From Meandrina meandrites (taxonomy: Eukaryota > Cnidaria > Anthozoa > Scleractinia > Meandrinidae), in assembly GCA_963693305.1 (NCBI GenBank), contig OY855907.1, positions 31,196,801 through 31,260,800 of the forward strand: 64,000 nt of DNA. Reading direction: 5' to 3'. Positions within the stretch are counted from its first letter, which is position 1. The number at the start of each line of letters is the position of its first letter. Positions 1-42,874 of the stretch are shown piece after piece. The notes under the pieces were generated by a model, which saw only the letters and a list, made by a program, of their open reading frames with translations, was not told the origin of the DNA and did not search any database. Both the position numbers and the translations under genes were made by a program.

Positions 1-34
1 GTGTCAAAGCGAGTCTTCGTGCAAAACCATTCAT

Positions 35-237
35 GAGGCCCTGCCAGGGGGGTTTCCAAGGTCGCTTGTCGGAATTTTAAAATGTCTCGTGTCGGCGTTT
101 TGTCAAGGCTACACAACGCTGTCGGAAATTTAGCGACATACATTTGTCTTCGTCAGTCGTTTGTCGCTATTTCGTTTGAGCGCTGTCGCTACTTTTTGGC
201 CCATGTCGCTTGTCGGAATTTACCCTGGTAGGGCCTC
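35..237. mobile_element. Short inverted-repeat element (MITE), 203 bp
   Basis: The ends GAGGCCCTGCCAGGG and CCCTGGTAGGGCCTC are inverted copies with one mismatch. The six bases ATTCAT flank both sides (29-34 and 238-243), as expected for a target-site duplication. A Cys-free, GTCGCTTGTCGG-type direct repeat is seen inside. There is no coding capacity; superfamily not assigned. Confidence 0.6.
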
Positions 238-467
238 ATTCATATATGAAAATGAGTTTCACCTCCACGTCCACTTTCATGCAAATCAAACTCATTTTCA
301 TTTGAATGGTTTTCCAGAAGAACCCGTTTTGAAAATGAGGCAAGGGACAACTCGGAAATGGCCTATTTTTTCACTCAAACAAACATACACACGTTTAACA
401 ATTCTTTTAAAGTCGCTATGGAATATAAAGTAATTGGCATAACAAAAAAAAAAATAGATAAACGTAC

Positions 468-30655
<30,188 letters not shown>

Positions 30656-33600
30656 TGCGATTCTGTTACAAAGCAATACATAATATGGAAATCAAAAACG
30701 AAAATGACAGCTTTATTTTTGTACGTTGAATGACTTTTGTCACGAATCGTTACCTGACAGCCGCCTATCTCCTTCGGATATGCTTAAACCACAGCACGTT
30801 TTTGTTCTGGATGGCGATTCTAGAATTACCGTACGTGAGAAAACCGCATCATTTAAATGGAGGAATCTTAACAGGACTCGCAATTTAGTCAGAGCAAACA
30901 AGTCGCCCAAAGTAGAGGAAATTATTAATAATACGGGTTGACAGTTTTCACCTTAGATCCTCAATAATACCTTGTCACTTTGACGTAATTCAATTCTCGC
31001 ATCCTGCTTTTTGTTTGGTTTATGTTAAACGTTTTGTTCCCCATCTCGTAATAGGACGGCAAATGTGAGAACTTTTCATATTTTGTTCAAACAATAAACC
31101 TTCACTAAATAATGCGAAATTCCGCTTGAACAGAAGTACGTTTTTGCCTTAAACCAGCAACGTACAAACTAGAAGACACACAATTTTGTCCCATTGAAAC
31201 CAAGAATTATTTTCTTAAGAACTTTCAAAACGTTGTAAAATTTCCCATTGTTTAAATTATATAAAAAAATAACAAAAAGGGCGACTCAGAAGCAATTCTA
31301 GTTCACCACAAAATGAATTTCTTTAAAATTCAAAATTCAAAATCGAAAAGAATTAAACACCATCTGCCCGACAAAAGCCATTTAATAAGTGACGTCAAAG
31401 TCTCTATTTATTTTGCGTTTCATGAATAGACAGAATAAGGAATAATAAGTCACCAAACGCGCTCCTGTTGTTCGCTTTTGTATCAATTTTTTCTTTTACT
31501 TTCTTGTATTTTTTTTTTAATTTCAAACTTTACGTACAAAAGTTTAGTCAGTTACCATTTCCGGAAACATTTATCAAAACTTTAGTCATATTATGATGTT
31601 TGCTTAAGTGTTGTTTGTTGTTGTCAACACGTTAGCAATTTCTAATGGCACTATTTCAAAATATTCAGGTGGCAAGTGTTAAAACAACTTAAAATAAAAC
31701 AATTTATTATTTTCCGCTCACGAAAGGCTAATTTTAAGAGAGAAACCATGTCTCTGTTAATGATATACAAGCATTCTAATCTATATAACTACATTGTACT
31801 TTAAGAGCTCAGAAAATTTAGCCAGTAACTGTTTAAACACCCACCTTCATGTTAAGACAAAAAGTGACAATTACAGTAGGGCGAACGTGCAGAAGGGGAA
31901 TCGATCCAGTTTTCTTAACGTATAACGTATTCATGAATTGGTTGCCGAGATCAAGACCACACCACATCCCCTCAACAGATGGACAGTTTCCATCATAATT
32001 CTTTATCCCTATCTTTTCCCTTCACTTTCTTTTTTTGGAAGAGGGATTGCAAACAAATCGATAAAAAGGTAAATAAAAATGCCATAATTGCGTGTACAAG
32101 TGGAACATTTCAATAATCGTGAATATTTCTCCTAATGTTCTTGTGGTCTTTATCCGATTCCCCATAATACATTACAGCACAAGCACGCATTGCCGTAAAA
32201 TTTGAAAATAATTCTTCATGTTATCCTAACAAAAGCCACCTAAATGCCCATGAGCTCAGAACGGTCAAATCTTGTTTATGCTTTTATTTGGTTAACATAG
32301 TTCTTTCATCTTCCGCTTCATCAGTTAAAACAAATAGAAAAAAAGCGGCGAGGAAAACCAACAGCGCTTTAAAATAAGATCTCTTTCACCTTAATACCGA
32401 GTTGAAACTGTAACCCCAAACTGCGTTTCCTGGCAAGCCGCGGCTGAACTACGGCATTTTTTGTGAGATTTAATAAAAACGTTACAAGCAATGAAATTAT
32501 TTACACCGTGGAACGATCAATTAAAGCAATTAGGGGAAAGGAAGCATAAAAAGAGATTCGGTCTTAAAATTTTTCCATAAAAAGAGATTCGGCCCTTAAA
32601 TTTTTCCTCGCTTCTTAACCCTTAATTGCTTCAATTAGCGATTCACGGTGAGAATAAGGCTTGCCTACGAAAAGCGAACGACTTTTAGAAAGCCTAGGTA
32701 AGAATCGTCGCTCCATTGCTTGTTTTTCTCCTCCGTGAAAATAATTTGATATATTCTGCTAAAAACATTACAAAAAAAAAACACGGAACTAGATAGCACA
32801 GTGTATGCAGATTACCTGTAATCACAAGAGCCTTAGATTACTGATGATTCAGTCACCCATTCTCTCATCTGGCTCAGCATTAGTTTTTTGTGACTAAGCC
32901 ATCTGGCAGTGTTCATTGGCCAACTATTGCCGTATACCGGGTAGACTATCTCGCCTCCACTCTTACAAATAAGGTTCGCGGAATTATCATTCAGTTGTTA
33001 AATTGACTCTTCCTTATAGAGCCAACGTGGGCGGTATTTTACGAATCCTGCAATTTGATTGGTTCGGGGAAGTGGCAGTGTTGTTCTTATCTCAGACGTA
33101 GCCACATTGTTTACAAACTTTATGTAAACGAATCGAGAAGTGCCAAAATTTAAATTAAAACTTCAAATGTTTCAAACTTAGACCTTTATCAGTTATATAT
33201 GCGATATCATATCTTGAGAATACGCGTGTTTGCGCGCGTTCACATGTGTTTTGTGCCTGGTCACGCGACTCTGTAGAAAAAAAAAATACATGAAGGATCA
33301 CGGGAAAGATAGATTGCAACAGAATTAACCACATATCAAAAGCGCTAGAAAACAAACTAATCATCAGACGTATTTACTTACTATAGCTCAGGTGGGGAAA
33401 AATAACTAATGCGAGTATTAGTAAGTGCAAATGGCGAGTTTTTCACCAAACGTAAATTACTCGATATGCATTTAGCAACCAGCAGTTATTGCGGGCAATG
33501 GCTGGGTTAATATTCTTTTAATTGAAGTTGTTTTGTTTCTGCTTAAGCACATCGGCGTACAGTCGAGTTCATCAAATGTGCGCGCGTGTGTGTCCATAGG

Positions 33601-33783
33601 TGCTGCCGTACATGGTCACCCACTGCTTAGGATGGGGAGGGGGGGGGGGGGGGGGGTATATGGAATGTGCTCTTTTTCCGATTTGGATTAACTGCTGTAA
33701 TTATACAAGGAGGAGACAAGGAAGATCTGGGACTGGATATCATTATTTTTATTTATGGATTCCGGGTCTTCCTTTAAATTTGA
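30656..33783. other. Gene-poor interval upstream of the receptor gene
   Basis: No coding region supported. A hairpin at 32519-32637 (CAATTAAAGCAATTAGGG against CCCTTAATTGCTTCAATT) encloses two copies of ATAAAAAGAGATTCGG. A G18 run lies at 33639-33656. The receptor promoter is presumably just right of 30655. Confidence 0.4.
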
Positions 33784-34087
33784 TTACCGTAAATGTTCTA
33801 ATAAACGCCCACTCTCAAATAAGCGCCTCGTATCTAATAAGCGCCCCGTTGAGATACTAAGTTTGTATTAGGCGATCCCCTCTAAAAAAACGCCCCGTGT
33901 CTAACAGACGCCCCCCCCCCCCCCCCCCCCAACATTGCCCAACAGTCGCCTACTCCGCGAGCAAACTACATGTCCTATTTGTTTTATTGACATTAAAGTC
34001 AAATAAACGCCTCTCGCTAACAAACGCCTGATATATATTTAACGCCCCTCCTACGACCCCTTATTTGATCATGACCATATACGGTAA
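33784..34087. mobile_element. MITE with TTACCGTA ends
   Basis: Ends TTACCGTAAATGTTCTAATAA and its inverse TTATTTGATCATGACCATATACGGTAA. The interior repeats AATAAGCGCC/AAACGCC phrases and has a C-run at about 33911-33930. Confidence 0.6.
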
Positions 34088-34269
34088 TGCTGCTTTTCAT
34101 ATTTACTCTTTGCATCAAAATTTGTGGTATTTGGTAGAGTTCATTGTTTGCTAATAATTTAAGCTTTATAGATTTTATGAATATATGTCAAACCGGAGTT
34201 TGTGAGCGGGTTAACCAGAGATCTAAAAATGCACAAACTGACGCTGAGATTTTGCTTATTGATTTTAAT

Positions 34270-34505
34270 AGTGTTCTTGGTAAATAGGTCTTAACGAACT
34301 GCTGTGACTGCTACTAAATAGATTCGCTCTGTATGTTTATATTCCTAAGTGACAACACCAGTTGGATTTACCAACCAGATGCGCTGGTAACATTTGCACC
34401 TTTTCCCAAGTTAGACAAACATTTCACGAAAAAAAAAAATACGGGTGAAAATAACAAATTGGTCAGTGAAAATTGAAATCCAGCGATAAACTGCGAATTT
34501 TTTTC
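34270..34505. repeat. Diverged direct repeat, copy 1
   Basis: GGTAAATAGGTC..GAACTG, TAGATTCGCTCT, ACCAACC-GATGCGCTGG and GAAATCCAGC-ATAAACTGCG recur in the same order at about 38668-38880. The second copy lies just 3' of the GPCR pseudogene. Confidence 0.75.
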
Positions 34506-34714
34506 TAGATTTAAAAAGGCGTAGATATTCAGGAAAAACAAATTGGAACAACTCAAGCTCATAGAATATAGAATCGCATAGCTCAAAGAATTCTCGCGCT
34601 CTGATTGGCTAGAGATGCGAGGGTATTCAGCGCGGTATTGCGACTTGAAAGTGAGGCTGTGCTTAAATTCGCAACATTCACCACATTTTGATTTTTAAAA
34701 GGTTATGCGATTCA

Positions 34715-34995
34715 AGGAAAATCAATCACCTGACTCGTGAATTCCACGTTAAATTTCCAGCAAGGCACTACCTCTCTGAAACCTCTATTTTCATTCGCCC
34801 GCTGTAAACACTACCTCTATTGTTATTCAGGGCTAGGGGCATTGTTATAGCCTGTTATGTATTGTTTTAGGAACCAATGAAATGACTCGTTCCGAGAGGT
34901 AGTGGGTGACCCTAAATTTCACTTGAAAAACCGATATCGGTTTTTCGCGTTAAATTTAATGTGGAATTCCCTCGTCAGGTAATGGATTTTCCTAT
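34715..34995. mobile_element. MITE with inverted ends (AGGAAAATC-A--ACCTGAC)
   Basis: AAGGAAAATCAATCACCTGA and its diverged inverse TCAGGTAATGGATTTTCCT bound the element; GAATTCCACGTTAAATTT and CACTACCTCTC are also mirrored. Confidence 0.6.
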
Positions 34996-35462
34996 AATAT
35001 ACAATGAAGTCTATAACAATACGCTTGACTTAATGTGCCGTAAGATAAATACAGCGTTGCGAGTTGTGCGGTCATTAGTGATACCTCTGACTAAGTTTTT
35101 GTTTAGTTTACGTTTTCGGACTCGAATTAAACAAAAATAATCGGTTATAGCTCAGTATTTTATTCTGTAAACATAAGCGCGAAATGTTCAAGGCGTCGTG
35201 TGCGGTTATTAAGCATACCGGACATTCGCATTTTTTTTTTTCTATTTAGAACCGAAATCAAAGAAATTGAAGACTACTTCTATCGAGACAAAAATAACTG
35301 CGATCATAACTGCGAGTTCCAGCTGGCACGAAGGTCCAAAAGCTGTAACTGACCTACCTGAAGACCAGCAAAGTTTAACCTCCATATATCAGCGCCACTG
35401 GCATCAAATACGGTTTCTGGACTGGTACAATTCATCTAGAATACATCCTTTGACGAAATAAA

Positions 35463-36065
35463 AAAAAAACAGACTCGAAGAATACCCGAAAGAGCTTCCA
35501 GTACTTGGCTTCAACTCGGGAAAATATGACTTGAATGCCGTAAAAGAGTTTTTCTTTCCAGTGCTGGTCCAGAATGAGGAACTTCAGTTTTCCATTACGC
35601 GTAATAATAACTTCATGTGTTTGAATTCGAGACGAAACACCTACGCTTTCTTGATGTAACCAACTTCCTGACTTTTGGGTTTACTTGAAGCTTACGAGTG
35701 TACTCAGAATCAAAGGCTTCTTTCATACGAATAGGGTGGACTGACTGGATAAACTAAATCAAACATATCTTCCTCCTCACGAAGCCTCTTACACTGTGCG
35801 AAAGACTACCAGCACTGCCTACAAGTTTGGTCCGATAACAACATGACTGCAAACGTTTAAAGATTTTCTTGTCTGGTACAACAATCTGGATGTTCAACCT
35901 TTTTGTGATGCGTTCGAGAAGATGTGTGCATTTTTGAAAGATAAGAACATTGATATGCTAAGTTATGAAAATATAAGAACATTGATATGTTATGCTTTGA
36001 CCTACCTCTTTACCACCCTGGAACATGGTATTTTCTTTTCCTTGTTTGACGAAAAGAATCCAGCA
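35463..36065 (+). pseudogene. Broken fragment of a family-B (protein-primed type) DNA polymerase
   Basis: Pieces in three frames read like one protein region. LPVLGFNSGKYDLNAVK (an exonuclease-type Asn-x-Gly-x-Tyr-Asp motif) is followed by FLDVTNF. Next come LEAYECTQN and KDYQHCLQVWSDNNMT in another frame, then FLVWYNNLDVQPFCDAFEKM and LTYLFTTLEHGIFFSLFDEK. At least three frameshifts and several stops separate them. Such polymerases occur in Polinton/Maverick elements and linear plasmids and are scattered through cnidarian genomes. The catalytic Asp motifs are outside the fragment. Which element family it came from is unknown. Confidence 0.65.
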
Positions 36066-36120
36066 AAAGCGGAGGAATTGGCCACTGTTTTGCGAAACTT
36101 CTACGTCGTAGTGAGAACCA

Positions 36121-38466
36121 ATTTAAGAACCGTTCTCTGAGAAAGTGAAGCAAAGTTGGAAATGAAATTTTTTAACCCCCCTTCATTTTTTGTGTGGAGG
36201 TAGGCTACATGGGGGGATGAACAAAAACGACCATATTTTGATTGGCAGATGTATTGTTTCCATGGTAACCGCACTTGGTCACGCAAGCCTCAGGTTCATG
36301 TTTTCAGCTAAAATTTCACTCTCAAAAAGTAAAAATATACGAGGCTAGTTCTCGGGTAAATGTAAACCAAATCAAATGAAATTCCAGCAGAAAGTAGAGT
36401 CATTCTTCTAGTTTATAAAAATTATTCTAAAAATATTTTGAGGTTTATGAACAAGGAAAAAATTGACGCTGTGTAATAAAGCCTCTCGGCCATTTGGACA
36501 AGCGGCAAAATCAAGCAAAACCAATTTCGCTATTTTTCCCAAAGTACTCACTTTCTTGAAACCAAATTAGCAGCAGAGCTAATATGGATAATGTAGTTTC
36601 GAAATATCATAACATCTTTTTGGGGAAAGTTATATTTTGTCCATAGGCATTCAAGACATACAAGGCAAATTGCACAAAATTGCAAGATTGGCCATTTTGA
36701 GGGCCTCGCTATTTGGCTTAAAAAGGCTTAAGAGATATGAATTCAGCTTGAAAATAATTTTATATCACCTGGTCTGTTACGTAAATGTGATTAATAACGT
36801 TTTGTTTGGCGAATTTGGTGAAATTTAAATTAATACAAAAGCCTACCTTGCAAGTTTTGGCAATTTCTTCAAGACAATTTGTTGTGTGAGACTCGCCTTC
36901 GCTCCCTCCAATTTCTTGACCAAATTAAGCACAGACACTAGCAGAAAGGCCAAGTCTAACAGTTTCCCACATCAAAATCCATTTTCCTACGTTTCAGACC
37001 ACAAATGATGATACATTAATCCGCATACTTGATAAACAACAGTTCGCCGCCATGTCAAAAACACATCCGTAACTTTGTGATTTCTTCCGTCGAGTGCCAA
37101 ACCTCTTCAGTACAATTCATCCGGAAAGGTAGATAAATGATCACTGCATTAAGCAAATGCATGCCTGTGAACATTACAGAGTAATGTCAGTGATGCATTT
37201 GGCAGAAATCAAGTCGCGCGTTCGAAAGTCAGATCAGAATGTTGAATAAACGAACACACCGGAAGTTCGGGAGACGAGACTGCTGACCGGATGTAACACA
37301 ATACAAATGGTGTAGGAGTAAATTCTTTTAGGACATCTCATGGTTCTTTTAAAAGGTGGAAGGTTTTGCGATGATAATGTAACATCAAAAATATAACTAC
37401 TAGGTATATTCGTACCACGGAAGTTTTATTTTACCGGCGATGAATGTTTTCCGCATCTTTCGCAGGCACAGCATAGCATCGGTCAGAAACAGACAGATTT
37501 CACATCAACGTACTTGTCCTCGTTAAATAAAGGCTACGCCGTTATATGTGGCTATATCCCAAACAACAACAATAATAATATAAAAAAACTCGTCTGTGCA
37601 GGGTAGAATACGCATCGCATTTAACTTTACAGATTTTCCATTACGGCTTCTCCTCAAATCTAAAAGAATGGGGGGAATGAGCAAAATCGTGTTAACCCCA
37701 GGTGGGTACAACCACTCGGTGGGCACTCTAGTCTGAAATGTCATCCGAGTGGTTGTACCCACCTGGGTACAAGTGCCCACCGAGTGGTTGTACCCACCTG
37801 GGGTTAACACGATTTTGCAAGATATAAAATTATTTTCAAGGTGAATTCATATCTCTTAAGCCTTTTTAAGCCAAATAGCGAGGCCCTCAAAATGGCCAAT
37901 CTTGCGATTTTGTGCAATTTGCCTTGTATGTCTTGAATGCCTATGGACAAAATATAACTTTCCCCAAAAAGATGTTATGATATTTCGAAACTACATTATC
38001 CATATTAGCTCTGCTGCTAATTTGGTTTCAAGAAAGTGAGTACTTTGGGAAAAATAGCGAAATTGGTTTTGCTTGATTTTGCCGCTTGTCCAAATGGCCG
38101 AGAGGCTTTATTACACAGCGTCAATTTTTTCCTTGTTCATAAACCTCAAAATATTTTTAGAATAATTTTTATAAACTAGAAGAATGACTCTACTTTCTGC
38201 TGGAATTTCATTTGATTTGGTTTACATTTACCCGAGAACTAGCCTCGTATATTTTTACTTTTTGAGAGTGAAATTTTAGCTGAAAACATGAACCTGAGGC
38301 TTGCGTGACCAAGTGCGGTTACCATGGAAACAATACATCTGCCAATCAAAATATGGTCGTTTTTGTTCATCCCCCCATGTAGCCTACCTCCACACAAAAA
38401 ATGAAGGGGGGTTAAAAAATTTCATTTCCAACTTTGCTTCACTTTCTCAGAGAACGGTTCTTAAAT
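36121..38466. mobile_element. Foldback-type structure: 646-bp inverted arms around a 1,054-bp spacer
   Basis: Arms 36121-36766 and 37821-38466 are inverse copies of equal length. I see only two substitutions (near 36683 and 36747), so identity is about 99.7%. No flanking duplication is visible. The arms contain no credible gene. The high identity means recent formation, arm-to-arm conversion, or an assembly artefact. Confidence 0.9.
37681..37818. repeat. Nested inverted repeat with 46-bp perfect arms
   Basis: GCAAAATCGTGTTAACCCCA..GTGGGCAC (37681-37726) is exactly mirrored at 37773-37818. The loop carries a further copy of GAGTGGTTGTACCCACCTGG. It abuts the right 646-bp arm by 2 bp. Confidence 0.92.
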
Positions 38467-38667
38467 GCATTTTGTGTTTTTAAAGCTCTGGAAATATTTT
38501 GGAATGAATAATAAAACAGTTATCGAATTCGGCTTTCGTATGATATGAAACATTTATGCAGATCTCAGAGGTTGTTATCCTCCTCATCCGATAACACCCA
38601 TCTCGATCTGCATAATTCTTTATATCATACTCAGCCCTATCCAACACGTACAATTGCTAATTAATAG

Positions 38668-38880
38668 AGTTCTATAGGTAAATAGGTCATAATGAACTGT
38701 TGGTGACTGCTACTGAGTAGATTCGCTCTATATGTTTATTCTCCTAAGTGAAAACACCATTTACCAACCGGATACGCTGGTGTCATTTGCACTTTATCCC
38801 AAATAAGACAAACATTTTAAGAACAAAAAATACGGGGGAATTGAATTGAGAATTGAAATCCAGCAATAAACTGCGTATCT
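38668..38880. repeat. Diverged direct repeat, copy 2
   Basis: Partner of 34270-34505, same orientation, spaced about 4.39 kb. Confidence 0.75.
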
Positions 38881-39378
38881 GCTTGTTATTAGTAATCTAA
38901 TACATTTATATCGTACCAGCCAGAAATCACTCAATCATTGATGTATCTTTAGCATGTTTAGAATTTAGTTTTGTACTATTCACTTGAGCCTTCTCTACCG
39001 AAAGAACTTGTTGATTGATATCTATCTATTTATTTGTTTGTTTATAAATCGATCAGATTTACAGTTTAGCGTATTTATTTATTTGTTTTAAACATTATGT
39101 TTAATTTAGAAAACCCTCTAGTATGAGGGAAAAAGGCAATTCAGCGCTTTATTGAATTTCTTCTCAGCATTGAAGCTGTCACATTACTTTTGTCTGCTAC
39201 GTTCATGCCAGTCTTTCGTTTTCTACAAATTAACAGCCAAAAAGTATTTCAACTAGGTACGTATGGTGAGTTAATTATATAAACGGGCAAGTAATTTATA
39301 AGCTCCTGAAGTTCTTATACTGGTTTTGAGGACTTTGACCGTTGGCAGAATCTTAAGTTGTCACTACCACAGTATTGC

Positions 39379-40332
39379 CTACAATCCAGAGGCGGCTGGC
39401 ATTACTTCATTCCCGCACTTTATAATCTTCTTAAATTCCTGCCGGAATGAACGATTCATCCCGGCGTATATGAAAGGGTTGACTGCACTCGACATGTAGA
39501 TCGAGAGTGAGCAGAAAAGCTGGACACCTCTTGGGATACTTTTCAGAAGCTGGAAACGAATCACCATGGCAACCGCCCAGGCAGGAATCCAGCACAAGAT
39601 GAAAGCAAGTACCACAACAAAAAGGGACTTGCTGATTTTGATTTCCTAAACCGTGGTGTGGCCTTGGGCATGGCTGAATTGCAGACTGGGTGCAATATCA
39701 AGGTTGTGACTGCGAATTGTCTTGAAGACCTTAAGATAACACACAGTGGCGACGGCGAGTGGTGATATCAGAAACAAGGTGATAACTGTACTGTAGTGGG
39801 CATAGGAACCAGCATCACTTAGGTGAACCACATGACATACAGCATACCCAGGGATGAAATCATAACCTTGTAACCCTGCCAACTTTGGGATGCCAACGTA
39901 GCAGGTGACAAATGCCCAGGCACATCCAAGCATCTTTAGAGATCGCTTCTTTGAAAATGTGGTACTGTATCGATTTGGCTTCACGATTCGTACATATCTG
40001 TTGAATGCCGTTAAAGCCATAGTAGTGGGAGACACGTAGAGAACAAAATTCAGGGTAAAAGCTTGCAGATGACAGAGAAAGGACCCAATGATCCACCTTC
40101 CAGAGATGAGAGCTACAGCGGTGAAAGGCATGACTACGGTTGCAGACAGAAGACCTGCAACAGCAAGGGCGATGATGTAAAGATTGGTATTGGTTCGCAA
40201 ACGCTAGTTTCTGTAAACAGACATGAACACCAAGATGTTGCCCACTAGCGATGTAATGAGTATAACGAGGCAAAGGAGAGCTTCCAAGAAAGTTATTCCA
40301 GATCCTCGTGGAGGAAAAGGTTCAAACTGCAT
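39379..40332 (-). pseudogene. Melatonin-receptor-like class A GPCR pseudogene
   Basis: The reading frame from ATG 40332 to TAG 39379 covers 318 codons and keeps all seven membrane segments, but has TAG at codon 43 (40204-40206, first intracellular loop) and at codon 229 (39646-39648, third loop). The intact paralogs have Pro and Gln there. Landmarks survive: LVGNILVF (helix 1), AFNRYVRI with Asn-Arg-Tyr in place of Asp-Arg-Tyr (helix 3), FILCWIPAW (helix 6) and NPFIYAG (helix 7). No frame-shifting indel is apparent, so the loss may be recent or one stop may be a sequencing or allelic variant. It is the most diverged of the four copies. Like the others it has no intron. Confidence 0.88.
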
Positions 40333-42269
40333 AATGGAAGTGCTGGCGAGAAGAAGTTATTCTTTCATCTTGTTCTGAATTAACAGCGGTTTGACTGGAA
40401 CACCTGGATGGTTTTGAAAAATGATAACATGTAATGCTGTATTGCCTGTATTTCTATATTTTGACAGATATGTAGTTATTTACCTAATACGATAAAGAGT
40501 TAAACCTTTATTTTCTCTATGTTAAGTAGACGAATCGTGTACATCCTGTTGATTATTTAGCCTTCTGTGTGGGCTGTTACTGAAGTGGTGTTACTTTCTA
40601 ATACTCCCATGACATACATTCTTCGCTTAATAGTATTAAAAGTGATGTAATGTATATGAATCCGCCTTATGTGCCTCTTAGGCGCGATGAGGATTTATAG
40701 CGGAGCTCCGGCGCGCGAAGCGAGCCAGCGGAGCACCATGGGTAAGGAATTTTGGTAACCTATCGATGGGAGAAATTTTGGTTATGACGTCAGCATACGC
40801 CCACCCGCCCGTACAGACTCTGGGGGACGGGAAGTGGAGTCCTAAGACAGCCCGACCAGGGGTAGGGGGAGGAGAATAGGCTGTGGGAGATGGGGAGCAG
40901 ATGAATGCCATCTCTACGGCACATCTCTACTTATATCCCTACTTACCAGGGCAAAGTTACCCGAGGAGTTCAGCTTTTAGGCTCGGGTAAATCTATTTTA
41001 AAAAGGTTTTTCTCATGTTAGAAAAATGATCTCGACATTTCATTTCAACTTAAACGAAGCAATTGTGGCAAACTCGTTTACACTGCTGAATTGAAAGACG
41101 GGAAGAAAGCATGCTGGAGGACATAGATCTTCGTGAATATTTCTCGCTTTATTTACTTATCTACAGCATGGAAACTTATGCCAAGTGATCTAGGATAACC
41201 TTTTAACGGGAAGATCCGAAATAATTGTTTACCTGAACATGATATATCGGAGTACGAGTCAAAAACAGCGCGAGTTGAAGCACTGTCTTCGACTGTCTTC
41301 GGTTCCTGCGGCTGACCAAGACTGGAAAATTAACTGAGCTAATATAAAAGTGTGCTCAGAGCCGGTCAAGTTGAATTGACTGAAGTGACGGATAAAGGAC
41401 TGTTAAAAGCTACACCGAAAGGAAGAAAGATATTGATCTTCGCTGAATTGATCTTCGCGTGGTGTGAGATTATTACGAACATTGGACGAAACTACCGTTT
41501 TCGTTGCTTCGTCTCCGATGTTTATATTTGGCTGGTACGGTTTGAAAGCTTTGCCCTGCAGAATTTACAAGCCTTCTCAAAATATGAGGTAACAAACGTA
41601 AATGTACACATTTTGTTATGAGAATCTGTTTATACTTCATTTATGAGTGAATTCGATGTTGTGTCGGTTTTCAGATCTTCCCGTAAATTATAAGCTTAAA
41701 TTTCGTTAAAACGGCTGCTTTCAAACCTCTTAGCTTTAATCACTTTTGTGAACTTTTGCTTATTAAGTGTTTCGTTTCAAATATTGTGTTTTTTTAGTTA
41801 GTGGAGTTAACTGTGAGGTTCATCGTTGGATTTTGAAAAGAATGTTCAATTATTGAGCTACACGGATCAAAAACATGATTTTGCGCGCTGCATTTGCAGA
41901 AAAATCCCACAAACAAATCAAAGCAAAAAGCGAGTTAACCTTCGGCAACGATACTTCACACCAACGCTTAAACGATTTATTATCCAACTGCTCTATTTCA
42001 CTCCCTTGCATTTTTGTCATTTTGGTTAGTGTCTTGAAATCTCGTACGCGTGATAAATTTTTAGATTCGTAAACGAGTATTTACGCCGGTTTTATACTGC
42101 GAGTTGCCTGTGCTTGGGTGAGTGAGTTCAGACTTTTCCTAACGCACATTTGCCTGTTAGAAAAAATAAATAAATAAATAAATTACCTTTATTTAGACAC
42201 GGTGGTATTTAAAGCTAGAAGTTTGTGGGGCCGTGTATTCCCGATCGAATTGGAATTTGGAAGTATTAG
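40333..42269. other. Intergenic interval with scattered repeat pieces
   Basis: No gene seen. GGATTTATAGCGGAGCTCC followed by GCGCGCG at about 40690 recurs at about 61573, and ACGGGAAGATCCGAAATAATTG at about 41207 recurs at 61645, showing pieces of one dispersed repeat. Open frames at 41352-42072 have no recognisable domain. Confidence 0.45.
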
Positions 42270-42465
42270 TTTTTTTTTTATTTTTTTTTATTTTTTATTT
42301 ATTTATTTTTTTTTTATGGAGGGAGGAAAACCGGAGAACCCGGAGAAAAACCCTCGGAACAAGGACGAGAACCAACAACAAACTCAACCCACATATGATC
42401 CCGGGCCGGAATCGAACCCGGGCCACATTGGTGGGAGGCGAGCGCTCTCAAACGAAGGAAATTCA
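42270..42465 (-). repeat. tRNA-derived SINE, minus orientation
   Basis: On the minus strand GAGCGCTCGCCTCCC is followed by GGCCCGGGTTCGATTCCGG, a clear polymerase III B box. A body (TTGAGTTTGTTGTTGG, TCTCCGGGTTCTCCGG) and an A/T-rich tail (42270-42317) follow. The A box is eroded. Confidence 0.75.
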
Positions 42466-42874
42466 TCCACTTTCCTGCATAAAATTCTCTAGGGTATTTA
42501 GCAATGTGTATGATAAAACATGCAGCGTAGTATATAATCATGCAACCAAACCAAGATAGTTCAAAACTACATTGTAAGCTTATTAGACAGCGAGCACCAC
42601 GTGCACTTCCTAAATCACAAACTGTCACAATTCTTTCACAAAAAAGTGCTTAAAAATGACTTAACCGGCTCCCAATGAATTTGCTGAGTTAGTTTTGCCG
42701 CTGTGATTTTCTTTGTTGTAGCGTGGGTTCATTTTGTTCAGCCGCGAGTTCACTTTGTTCAGTGCATTGAGTTGATCTTTTTGCCTTGAGTTGATCTTTT
42801 GCCTTGACTGTTTTGAAGTAAATCAAAACAAATTTCTTCGCCTTGAAGGTCCTTTTTACATTGAATAACCCTTA

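Noticed and set aside
36101..38483. Two small ORFs with the same protein (MRDQVRLPWKQY...)
   Set aside because: They are the same stretch of the two inverted arms; the frame is short and has no recognisable domain.
39860..40273. 137-codon minus-strand ORF in the GPCR pseudogene
   Set aside because: It is a different frame of the receptor sequence, open because the true frame has a stop.
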